Assembly (NCBI RefSeq): GCF_003473485.1
Contig: NC_053045.1
Span: 49,580,494 to 49,644,493, forward strand
DNA length: 64,000 nt
Direction of reading: 5' to 3'
From: Medicago truncatula
Taxonomy: Eukaryota; Streptophyta; Magnoliopsida; Fabales; Fabaceae
Shown: in pieces, positions 24,901 through 35,463 of the stretch
Numbering within the stretch: the stretch's first letter is position 1
Layout: every line of letters begins with the position of its first letter
The notes under the pieces: generated by a model
The model's input: the letters and a program-made list of their open reading frames with translations, nothing else
The model's database searches: none
Told to the model about the DNA's origin: nothing
Made by a program: the position numbers and the translations under genes

Positions 24901-27900
24901 AGAAGCAAGAAGATACCTACTCTTTGATTTTTATTTCATAAGACATGCATAGGAATGACAAATAAGACTCAAAACATTAGAAACAGAAACCACTGACCCA
25001 AAATTCAGCCAAGTGCCTGGAAGTGTTAGAATTCTCTGCTCGAAATGTGGGACCAAATGTATACACCTGCATGGGTAAAGACTCGGTTTATTTCAATTCC
25101 TGGTTCTTAAATGCTAAATTTAGATGAAGACATAAACAACTACAAAAAAGAAAATTGAAAAGGAGAGAAGGTGATGTGTGTACATCAGAAAGAGCAGTAG
25201 CATAAGTTTCCGCATTAAGTTGGCCAGAAACAGTCAAAAATGCCGGTTTTCCGAAAAAGTCCTGATGCACAGAATGATCCCAATTAGAATATGTAAAATA
25301 CAGTGACCGCATTGCACTCAAATTGGCTGTTGACAACGGATATCAAGAGTAGAGATATGCATTTGACTCACTTGTGACCAGTCAATTAATTTATCATTTT
25401 TTGGAATAGCATCAACTGGAGAATCAGCTGTTTCATGAGAATTCGGTATCTGTAAATTTAACAGAGAAATAAACTGAGTATATAAGATGACAAAAGACAA
25501 GTGCAAATATCTATGGCAGACTTGTAACACTCTCTTGGCGCCATTTTTAAGTTATGGAAACTAACTTCCTTTACTAAGGGAAGAAATTTATCAAAGAGCT
25601 GCTATGAACAGTAACAAACAAGTAATAAACTCTGCAGATGTATTGTGGAATTTCAAGATGCATGGCAGAAAAAGGATATGAATAAAGAATTCAAATGAAT
25701 GTTGTCTGCATAATATGAGTGACTATCAAGGAATCCAAACTACAACTGAACCTTCTGCACAAAGGCTATAAAGTAAAGGATGATGTAACATATCTATTCT
25801 CTACTAAGTTTTTAGTTTGCTCTACTAGTGTGAATTACATAGATATTTTCATGTCTATTTAAAAGTACTTTGGGGTGCAGGACAGCTTCCACCACAAGCA
25901 GGGCTTTGTAATAAATATTCTAATTATCAGATTGTCAGAGCGGCGGAGAAGATTGGTAGGATAATTGTGCCCCTGAGCATTCAAAGTGAACCAATAACAT
26001 AAAATCTGATAAAAATACATACAAAGTAGTATCTAATGAAACTGTGAATACCAAGGTAGTAACGCAAAACTGTTCACCCGCTCCCTCACAATCTGAAGCT
26101 GTGATAATAGGACTTGAGACCCATACGAACCCATTTTCTTGGAAGAACTTGTGTGTAGCATATGCCAATGCATTCCTAACCCTTGCAACCTGAAATCATT
26201 TTACACCATCAAAATCAAAAGAAAATAATAGTGAAAACAAACATAAGATTATCTTCTAATAGAAAATAGCAACCGAATGTTAAGAATCCGCAACGGGAAT
26301 CGAAAAAAGGAAATAATGGATTTATCAACCAACTGAAAATGAACTGAACAAGGAGAGAACTCTCCTTCAAGAGTTACCCCCTTCTACAATTGAGCCACTG
26401 CTATATTTTCCCAAACCAAAGCATCAGAATCCCCATCTACCATTTCCCTTCCCCCGTTTTTTATTTGAGTCTGTCTTAACTAGTTTGATTCCCTTTTATT
26501 CTACTCTTCTAACCTAACTCCAAGTTTAATTAACCCCCTGACAGACATTAATGCATTGAAAATACATCAAAACATCGTATAGTCCAAAAAAAGATGAGGA
26601 AACTAACACCAGTTAAAAAGAATTATTGCCAAAGCATTCTATACGAATATTTGGCATGCATTGAAAAATGACATAATTAGATGTTCAACCTACAAAGATG
26701 ATACAAACTGGTTCACTGTCCACTAGGATGACAAGTAGCAAAAGCTACAACATAGCTGCACCAGAGTTAATTGACAAGCTGATATTTCAAAAATTGCCAA
26801 TGTATGGTTTTGAGCATATAATCCAATATAGAACTCCAACTACTTGAATAGCCACTTGCAGCAGAGCAAAAAATAATGTCCATGGGAGGAATTTAGACTG
26901 GCACTAAACCCATTTCTAGTAATTGTTAGTTTGGCGTATTTATACATATTCTGTTATTATGTTACACATATACATGACTTAAATTTTGATCTGTCACAAG
27001 AATTTGGGGTAACGTGAAGAATCGAAACATTCAAAAATCATTTTTTTTTGCAGTCCACAGATTGCAAATCACATTCATACCAGCCACGTCCACCAGTAAA
27101 CTGATGCATCAAATTTTGTAGATGCATATTCCCCCAATTATTGCACGTTAAAGAAATTCTTCATTATGAATACGAGAAAAAAGGTGCATGTTCAATCATC
27201 TATAAATTGCATTTCATAATTGGATGGATGAAAAACAAGAATAAAAGTATTTAAAAAAAAAAAAAAAAGAATTGCAGTAAAGATGAAGGAAATGTTCCTT
27301 TTTGCATACTGAGGAAATGACATAAGCAGGAAGGTAAACATGCTAAAGAAAAGGAAACCATACAGCACCAAAAGTATTTGTCCTTGCACGAAGATGTGCT
27401 TTTGTTCTTAAAAATTCTCTGCTGACTCTTTTCTTTTGGATGGGAAAGGAGGGATCGCTCTTGCCAACCTGAACATGCAAGACCAAAGATTTTCATGATA
27501 TTGCAAACTTGAAATTAAAGTTTTAAATGAGTCTATTAACAGGTTTATACATAGAAAATGAAATCTAGCAAAATCATTTCATTTGCAGCACTACTGTTTC
27601 TTTCAGTCGTATTAACGTAACAAAAAACCAAGTATAAGCATAAAGAATAAAAAGAACAATATAGGTCAAAAATGTGATTTGGTCTAAAATAGAGAACTAA
27701 CTAACCAGTACTATTTTGTTGAGCTTCAATTCGACTTTCTGTTTTGTTCCTTGGCTCTTAACCACAATTCCTTGCACCCACACAGATGCACCAGTGGTAA
27801 TCAAGCCAGATTCTACCTAATAATAATATAAATAAGCTCCTTCTGTTAAAAACACAAACACATGATCTATTTCCACAACAAGTAAGGCTCTGTTTGGTAA

Positions 27901-28519
27901 AATTGAGATATAAATAAGCTATAAGCTAGCTTATTGGCATTACAAAAAATGAAGCATACTAACCTGATCGTAGCCTTCAACCTCAGTGTCCAATACACAT
28001 TGCATATTAGAAAGACACGAACCATCATTAATCTAAACACAACAAAAAAACAAAAATGTCCTGAATCAGTTATACAGTTGAAAAATCAAATTGAACTAAA
28101 ATGCAATGCACATTAGGTAAATTAGAAGGAATTGAAATAAAATTGACAAGTTTAATCAACGATGAATCGAATTGAGTTGAAGTGACCTCGAGGAAAGTGA
28201 CGCTGCTCTGAAGACGAAGAGTACGAACCCATCCCTGAAGGACGAGAGTGTTGCCGAGGGAATCGAATTGACCGTCTTTTACATCAGAGACTTTGAGCTT
28301 CTTCCGGAACTGTGGAACCTTGTTGGTGGCGTCGGAAGGGAGAGTAGCGGTGCAGAAGATACGGCGGCGGTGGGAGGAGGAGAAGGGAGAAGAAGGAAGA
28401 GGATGAGAACGGAGGAGAAAGGAAGGTTTAAGTGTTGAAGAAGCATTGAGATAAGCAAAAGCTACGTAACTGAATGGTTTAACTATGCGTAACGGCCTTG
28501 TTGCCATTGCAACACTCAT
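21981..28519 (-). CDS. OVA8: Asparaginyl-tRNA synthetase, organellar
   Basis: Class IIb aminoacyl-tRNA synthetase that charges tRNA-Asn, predicted for plastid and mitochondrion. Fifteen exons: 28187-28519, 27964-28032, 27706-27816, 27364-27468, 26052-26189, 25372-25449, 25184-25261, 24998-25066, 24822-24896, 24620-24703, 24417-24503, 23647-23742, 23389-23463, 22970-23096 and 21981-22096; the total of 1,641 bp gives 546 residues. The first 60 residues are Ser/Arg-rich and lack acids, like a transit peptide. The OB-fold anticodon domain follows ([22 protein letters not shown]). Then come [18 protein letters not shown], motif 2 ([23 protein letters not shown]) and motif 3 ([12 protein letters not shown]). 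The end is RTPGSAEF. Start taken at the first ATG (28519); the second, at 28507, is possible. The intron after 23647 begins GC instead of GT. Confidence 0.96.
23464..23646 (-). other. GC-AG intron of OVA8
   Basis: The exon ends AAG and the intron starts GCATGC. The next exon (GATATCAAGGC) follows a normal TTTCAG. The frame ([13 protein letters not shown]) is kept only with this site, and no GT lies nearby that would keep it. Confidence 0.85.
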
Positions 28520-29480
28520 TTGCTTCTTCTGCTCACTTCTCCTTTCACTCTTCACAACTCCTATATCCGGTAATTTATTTTCAATTATATTTCTTTCTTG
28601 TCAAAAAAGAAATCATTTTCTATTTATTTTTCTTCTAGTAAAACTATATTTCTTCATATCAGAGTTTTTGACTTTTGAGCATGTATTTTAAAAATTAAAT
28701 TAGGATGGGACCGAAGTAAATATATATTTCTTTTGTATGAAATAGGAATTCGCGACCATAAAGATTAAATTCGAGTCGGATGGGATCATCATAATTAATA
28801 AAACTCTCTTTAAAGTATTTAACATATAATTGAATTCGAACTCATAACATCTTATTAAATTGAAAGTTTTTTTTTTATCTTACTTAAATGTTCTTTGGTA
28901 AAATTATATTTCTTTCTTATGCATTACTAATTATTAAAAATAATTTATAACAATGGAACATTAGTTATTATTGATGACAATAAATAAATTAAATAATGAG
29001 TTGTTTTATTTAGTTCAACTCATCGACTAGACACCAACGTGTAAATAATGAGTTGTCTCAAGTGGTAAGATAATTAAGTTTCTTAATTGTATGATTAGGA
29101 GTTTAATTTCTTTATCACTTTTGAATTCCTTCCATGCAAAAAAACACAATTTTTCTAATGACAAATATTTATTGTTTTAATGTTTACTTTTTTGTGTGTG
29201 TACATATTTGTACAAGTCTTTCCTAACATAATATTATATACATTTAAATAAGTAAAATCAACATAAAAGAAGACACGACATGAAGATCACAATTTAAAGG
29301 TTAATTGTGCATATATAATATAATGTTATTTAAAAGAAGCAACCCAACATAAATGATCAATTTATGGAGAGAAAAAAATTAAGGGTAAATCCTAAAATAT
29401 TATAAAAACTTAAAAGAACCCAAATGTAGTTTTGAATATGATTGAACACGATTGTAAAATATACAACTTGCCTTTTTCCA
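28520..29480. promoter_or_regulatory. Shared upstream region of OVA8 (and PEX19)
   Basis: OVA8 (-) and PEX19 (+) diverge across about 1.7 kb. The part nearest OVA8 probably holds its leader and promoter, although I see no clear motif. The rest is AT-rich with decayed repeats, including a SINE-like stretch near 28985-29110. Confidence 0.4.
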
Positions 29481-29509
29481 GCAGGTCACTCCTACCATTA
29501 AAAAACTAT

Positions 29510-30025
29510 GTGAGGTGACTTGAACTCCTCCTCCTCAAGACACCATGAAAGTTAATATGATGGCAAATCCTGCAATAATTTTGGAAAATCGTGATTTGTT
29601 GACATCTTTCGCAACAACAATGGTGATCAACTATTCAGATTCTCTGGCTTTATTGAAATTTCTACTTCCTTATGTGTTGAACCTCATGCTATTTGCACAT
29701 AAATGTTCGAATCAGATTTCAATCTAATAGTTGATTTCGTCAACCCCATCCTTAAGATTTCTTCACCAAAAAATTCATCATCTTCGCACAGAGGTTGGAA
29801 CATCTCTCTTCAACATATTCTTAGAAAGGAAAATAAATATGTTGGTTGACCTGTGAAGACGAGGATTAGAGCTTTCTTCAACGATACCTTGAAAATTTGA
29901 AATAAATATCATTCGAAACTCAATCTCTCATTGATGGCTGATTTTATAGGCGTCATTCGTCCGCAAACTTAGTTTCTTTTTCTTATTACCTTTTATTTTC
30001 CAATTCATTAAAAAATAAAATAAAT
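29510..30025 (+). mobile_element. LINE 3'-end remnant, RNase H part
   Basis: The stretch after 29520 reads TPPPQDTMKVNMMANP, the start of the RNase H domain of plant LINEs (usual form W-PPP--IKVN-DG). The Trp and Asp-Gly are mutated. From about 29800 to 30020 it matches 54010-54260, in the same orientation, through a CCAATTCATTAAAAAA-type 3' end. No intact frame remains. Confidence 0.7.
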
Positions 30026-30239
30026 ACATTATTTTAATAAAGACCACAAAATGTATCCATTTTATAAATACTATATTATAAAAATGACAATAAATAAATT
30101 AAAAAAAGGGTTTGGGAATGGTGATAATTGGAAGTGGATGAAAAGAGAATTGTATCTATCGGGAGGCAGCATTGGTTGTTGTAGTTTTTGACGATTACAA
30201 CAACTAGTAGTTTGGCGGTGACAGACAGACAAGACAACC

Positions 30240-30309
30240 ATGACCGACCACTCCGACGACCTCGACCAACTTCTCGACAGTAATACACGCTCACTCTCTC
30301 TCCTAACCG

Positions 30310-30364
<55 letters not shown>

Positions 30365-33300
30365 CTCTAACTCTTTTTTCAGGTGCTTTGGATGATTTTC
30401 AGACCCTCAACCTAAATTCTTCCCTTCCAAGGTCCCTCTTTCACTCACTATATATTCATTATTTTCATTTCTTCTTTAACTCAATCTCATACGTTGTTTG
30501 TTTATTTATTTATCAGAACCGGTGAACAAACTGGGAACAAAAAGGAGTCACCTTCTTTACCCTCAGGGGTTCAAGGATTGGGATTAGGTTTACCTGATTT
30601 GAAAAGCAAGAAAAAGGGGAAACAGAAGGTTTCCAAGGATGCTCATGTCTCCGAAGCTCTCAACAAGCTCAGGGAGCAAACTAAAGAGGCTGTTAAAGGC
30701 CTTGAATTCATTAACCCACCCGGTGCCGGTGCTGGTGTTGATGATTTAGGTAAAGATGGGATGATGGAAGATTGGGTTAAACAGTTTGAAGAGCTTGCTG
30801 GCTCTCAGGTATTAATTCTAATTCGTTATGATCTTAATGTGCTCGATATGTAATTTGAATACTCTAGGATATAGAAATATATTGCTTTCATGCTTTTTGC
30901 CTGTTATTGTTTAGTTTAAAAGAAAAATTAGATGGCTTTAGAAATCTATATCAGCGATTTGCTGCATTTGGTATAATCATAGTTAATGTGCTTTGGAATT
31001 TGCATAAAAGAAATATGTAAGTGGTGTCCCGGTATACTATATTTTGGACATTCATTGCGTCTATCTTTGTAACATGTCCCCGGTACGAAAATCAGACACG
31101 ATACAGAGATAGACACCACATACATATTTCCTTTATGCATATAGTATATAATTAACGCGACATAAATCTAAATGAGAATTAAGATTTTGTATTAATCTTC
31201 TAAGAATAAACTTATGGCAATGATACACTTGAGGCGCTAGCTCAATGGTTAAAGCTTATTTTTTTGTAACCTCAATGTACAATGTTCAAATTCCGGATGG
31301 TGGTAAAATGATCATTGTTACCATTTTAATTAATAAAAAAAGTTCCCCTCCCCAATCATTATTATTTTTTAAAAAAAAAGTTATGATAATGACCATGAAC
31401 AAAAAAAGAGACTAGGAGGTATCGTTTATAACGCAATCCCATGTCTTTTATGACAACCAGTTAATCCCATGACACTGAGCAATAACCAAATGAAAACATA
31501 CATAATTTTGCTACTTGTCTCAAAAAGTAGAAGATGTAGTAGGTTAGGAGTGCCAAAGAAGTGTCTAGTTAAGAGCAGGTGTTGGCTTGGGCGTGTATAA
31601 TATGTGTCTGAACCAAAAATTTCATTTTTAATTGGAAACTGTTAAGAAGTGTTTGACATGTGTCCAACAAGTGTTGGAGAAGTATCGCTGTCTGAAACCT
31701 GGCTGACACACCTACAGTTTAGAGAGGTACATGTGCTAATGTTTACTGTTCATTGTAACCAAATGCAGTGGTTTTACTGTATGCAACACCTTGGGTTCTT
31801 ATGTGTCAATTGGATGGAGATTTTACTTAACTAAGATACTACTTGCACTGTGAACGAAACTAGTTTTTGTTACCGTGATTCTCAAGTACTGTTTTCAATT
31901 GTGACTAATGCTTTAGTCAGGGCCTTTTCTGAGATTTTGGTGGCCTAGGGCGAACCTATAATTTGGGTCCTAACTAATAAATATATATAAACATCAAACT
32001 TGATACAAAAAACTAAGCAATTTTTTTAGGGCCTAATAGACCCCTAAAAAAAATTAGGGCCCAAATTTTCTACTTATTTTTTGGGGCCTAGGGCGGTCTC
32101 CCTCTTCGCCCTGCCTCAGATACGGCCCTGGCTTTAGTCCTCTACCTAATGCCTTACACGTAGTTCCTGCCTTAGAATTTGAATATTTCACTCGCTGCTT
32201 CAACAAATATCTTAGATCACAGTGTTGCTTCAGAACTCAAGTTGATGAGTTACTCGGTATTGGATATACTGATTACTTAAGTTTTGTAGTTTTCAGGATG
32301 GCCTAGACGTCCAATAACAAAAGCAGCTGCTGTTTGATGTATTAATTAATGAATAATGTATGATTTTCTTTGTTAGAATTAGTGATGATAATGTCTATCA
32401 TTTTTTAGGACATGGAATCTATTGTGGAGACCATGATGCAACAACTTCTGTCCAAGGAGATACTTGCTGAACCAATGAAGGAAATAGGGGAAAGGTATCC
32501 TAAGTGGTTGGAAGAGCATAAAGCCAACTTAAGCAAAGAAGAATATGACCGGTATTCACACCAATATGAACTTATACGGAACCTTAATGAAGTATATGAA
32601 AAAGATTCTGGAAACTTCAACAAGATTGTTGAGCTCATGCAGAAAATGCAAGAATGTGGACAACCTCCAAATGATATTGTTCAAGAGCTTGCTCCCGATT
32701 TCGATTTAGCCAGCCTTGGCCAGTTGTAAGTTCCTTCTTGATTTTATCACAGTATGTAATTATTGCTGTTATCTTTATTGTCTTTTTGCTCATTTCATAA
32801 TCACATATTCATGCATGAACATGCATTTATATAGTTTCAGCTTCCTAAATACTCAATGAGGGATTTGTCATGGATAAATATTCACTGAGTGATTTGTCAT
32901 GGAATTTGACTAATAGGTTGTATAAGTTGACTGTAGAGTTGCTTAATATTTCAGTTCATGTTTTTGGTTGATGCCTGATACTCCATACTCGCTTAAATAT
33001 ATTGGCAACTTATGATATATAAAAATAATTCTTGTTTATTTATTTATTTTTATTGAGAGGGATAGTTACTTTGCGTATCAAATAGAACACTGGTGGAATT
33101 ATGTGATCTAACTGGTATCAGAATATCCTGAAAATATATGGTTTTATATTGAAGCTACTAGGCCTTAGCCTGTGATCCTAGGCACCCGGCAGCATCCATT
33201 GTTGATTTATACCTTTGTGCTCTTCTGATAACTTAGTTGCTATATCTTTTCATAGTTTTTATCTTGTAATTGTCAACCTACATATTATGCGTGACATCAG

Positions 33301-33374
33301 CTGATATGAACATTTTCTTCTGCAGATCTCCAGAAATGCTTGACGGTTCTCAGCCAAATTGTTGTATAATGTGA
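30240..33374 (+). CDS. PEX19: Peroxin PEX19
   Basis: Cytosolic chaperone and import receptor that binds newly made peroxisomal membrane proteins and docks on PEX3. Five exons: 30240-30279, 30383-30431, 30517-30808, 32409-32725 and 33326-33374, in total 747 bp and 248 residues, the usual plant length. The N-terminus ([19 protein letters not shown]) is the acidic helix that binds PEX3/PEX14. A basic linker follows ([10 protein letters not shown]), then the conserved helical cargo-binding domain with [31 protein letters not shown] and [10 protein letters not shown]. The protein ends NCCIM: CCIM is a CaaX farnesylation box. Met in the last position favours farnesyltransferase. Intron 3 (30809-32408) contains two small transposons and a SINE-like piece. 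Intron 1 is mostly a CT tract. Confidence 0.97.
30315..30361 (+). repeat. (TC)23 microsatellite in PEX19 intron 1
   Basis: An uninterrupted TC run makes up almost half of the 103-bp first intron, just upstream of its TTTTTTCAG acceptor at 30382. Confidence 0.97.
31001..31141. mobile_element. Fold-back MITE in PEX19 intron 3
   Basis: The left end TGCATAAAAGAAATATGTAA..GTGGTGTC is repeated in inverted form at the right end (GACACCACATACATATTTCC..TTTATGCA). The arms are about 30 bp with few mismatches, in a total of about 140 bp. The class is unknown; a clear target duplication was not seen. Confidence 0.7.
31231..31300 (+). mobile_element. tRNA-derived SINE-like piece
   Basis: GCTAGCTCAATGGTTAAAGC resembles a pol III A box and ATGTTCAAATTCC a B box, about 45 bp apart. 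No tRNA cloverleaf can be drawn, so this is a SINE relic rather than a tRNA gene. Confidence 0.4.
31918..32130. mobile_element. hAT-type MITE, 213 bp, with 8-bp TSD
   Basis: Ends are CAGGGCC..TCTGAG and its inverted copy (..CTCAGATACGGCCCTG). The 8-bp sequence GCTTTAGT occurs directly on both sides (31910-31917 and 32131-32138). Terminal CAGGG and an 8-bp duplication are the hAT signature. It is non-autonomous and sits in PEX19 intron 3. Confidence 0.88.
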
Positions 33375-34590
33375 AATTGTTTCCTCCCTCTTTATTATGT
33401 GGCAGCTGCTGCTTTGCAGATTCTCAGGAATATTTATTTTTCACTTGTCAGAATAATATAGTTTTATTGGTTACAATTGTTCTTTTCCTGCTTACTATAA
33501 GGTTACAGGATCTCACACTTTTTATAGCCTCCTTCAAGATTGTATATGATCCAAGGATTCGTCTTTTCACATTTTATGATACCAATGATAGTACGACGAA
33601 CTGCTAATTGCAAACAAAATTTACTTTATGGTAATTTGAAATAAATTCTCATTTAATCTCGAGGTCCTTGAATTAGATTTCTGTTGTGAAACATGATGAG
33701 CTATATGCAAGTCTGAAAAGAACCATTTGATGACCAAGCAAAACTGTTTGTACATGATATGAGTTGGATCGTTGTTAAAAATATGTTTTAAGTGAATTAC
33801 CACAACGGGGAGGGAATGGGAGAGAGGGCGTGTATTGCGTAGAGGGTGGGGCGCTGGTGTAAAGGTAAAACACAGGATGACATAAAGGTGGGTTTCAAGA
33901 TACTTTTTGTAATTTATAAGTAGTATGTGTCGTTCTGCATTATGCCTTTTTTTTAGGAGACTGACTTTGACATTAAAATAGGAGAAAATTCTCCATTTTT
34001 TTTCATGTCTTTCAAATAGGAACTTGTTCTAGTCTTCAGCAAAGAATTTGTCAAAAAAAAAAAAAAAACTAAGGGTTTGAAGAGAAAGCATAAATATAAT
34101 TGAAGAATGATGTCATGTCAGGCATTATGACAGTTGAGCTTTGAAAATGAAGCTGTGTTTGTAGAGCAAACAAAAGTGAACGAAAGGGAAGTGTGAACTA
34201 TATAAAGAATATCGGGGACGTATGGAAACTTATAAGGTGCCTTTTGACTTTTGAGAACTTGCTTTAAAATGCCAAAAGTGCCTTTCATCTATGTCTATAT
34301 GGCTTAGATTTAACAATGTTACAGAATCAAACCGATCATGATGCTGTACTTACCGCGTCTTCAAATCTAACATATTTATTTCTCAAGAGAGGATTTTGTC
34401 GAAGGGTGGTTTGGTCATTACCTAAGTTTTGCACATGAGAAGTTGGGAAGGGTAGGAGCATTAAAGTTTAGGACTACCCTTGGTCGAGGGATAAACCTAA
34501 CTTATACGCCATGAAAATCTTACAGTTTATGACCTTGTTGAACGTGAGGCAGAGGAGTAGAGCCACAATTTTATCACCAATACGCTCCGG
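33375..34590. other. PEX19 3' UTR and spacer
   Basis: The first few hundred bases are likely 3' UTR. The remainder is AT-rich with a G-rich patch at 33800-33860. No gene seen. Confidence 0.45.
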
Positions 34591-34599
34591 TATTTGATA

Positions 34600-35000
34600 G
34601 ATCAATGCGCATGTTGCTGATGTTGGAACATACAAATGAGAAGTTGATTTGGAACAATAGCCACGATGGCAAATATACTGTGCATTCTGCATATGACCTT
34701 CTGAAAGAATCCATTGTAGACAACACTGACGTAAAGAAAGCCAGACAAATAGACGATGATATGGAGGTAGAAACAATATTGGATGTGATAGAAAGGCCAA
34801 CACATATCGGTCACCATGGTGGCATGGTGCAAGAATTACTCGTGCTTGTGAGCGAGCTTGTAGAAGGAAGGGGCTCGGCAATAGATGGTTAAAACCGGGG
34901 CATGGAGTGTTAAAGTGCAACGTAGACATAACATTTAGAGAATCAAAGGTGCTTTGGATTGGGCATATGCCTCTGGAATGACAAGGGTGTCCTTGAAAAT
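34600..35000 (+). mobile_element. LINE remnant: zf-RVT plus RNase H start
   Basis: A frame at 34605-34892 contains NEKLIWNNSHDGKYTVHSAY, the conserved start of the zinc-binding domain that follows plant LINE reverse transcriptases. At 34880-34940 another frame reads RWLKPGHGVLKCNVDITF, the start of LINE RNase H. Most of the zinc-binding domain between them is missing or scrambled. The 95-residue open frame is therefore a fossil, not a host gene. Confidence 0.8.
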
Positions 35001-35463
35001 CTCCCACCATTTTTAGCTGGATAGTTATTCTTGAAGTGTATAGATATCTTGAAATTCCATTGAAAGTTTGAGGTTAGTTTTATCAAGTGGTGAAAAGATT
35101 TTGCAGATGATATTCATGCTTTTTTGAATTAAATCAAATAAGTTCGTCTATTAAAAAGAGTTAAGAGTTGTTTAAAGGTTTAATGATGTCTATTTCTTTG
35201 ATCCTATGTAACTGTCTAATAGGCTTACAAAGTTTAATACATGAACAAATCAGGCATATCATACACCTATCTAATCAACGGCAAAACAATCTTATATATA
35301 CACCAATAGCTTCTTAACTTCCTCCTACTGATGAGTGCAAGTGTCCCTCCCACTCCAAAAATCAGTGAATAATTCTAACATAAACTTTTGTAGGGTATTC
35401 CCCTTTCAATTTTCAATAACCTTGCCTGACTTTTTTCCTGCAAATATTGCCCAATTAGACACC

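Noticed and set aside
27900-27960. hAT MITE end (GGCTCTGTTTGG) in an OVA8 intron
   Set aside because: Only one end was visible and no inverted partner was found nearby.
28508-28555. Longer N-terminus for the asparaginyl-tRNA synthetase
   Set aside because: The extension would start at GTG; the first in-frame ATG is at 28519 and is followed by a plausible transit peptide.
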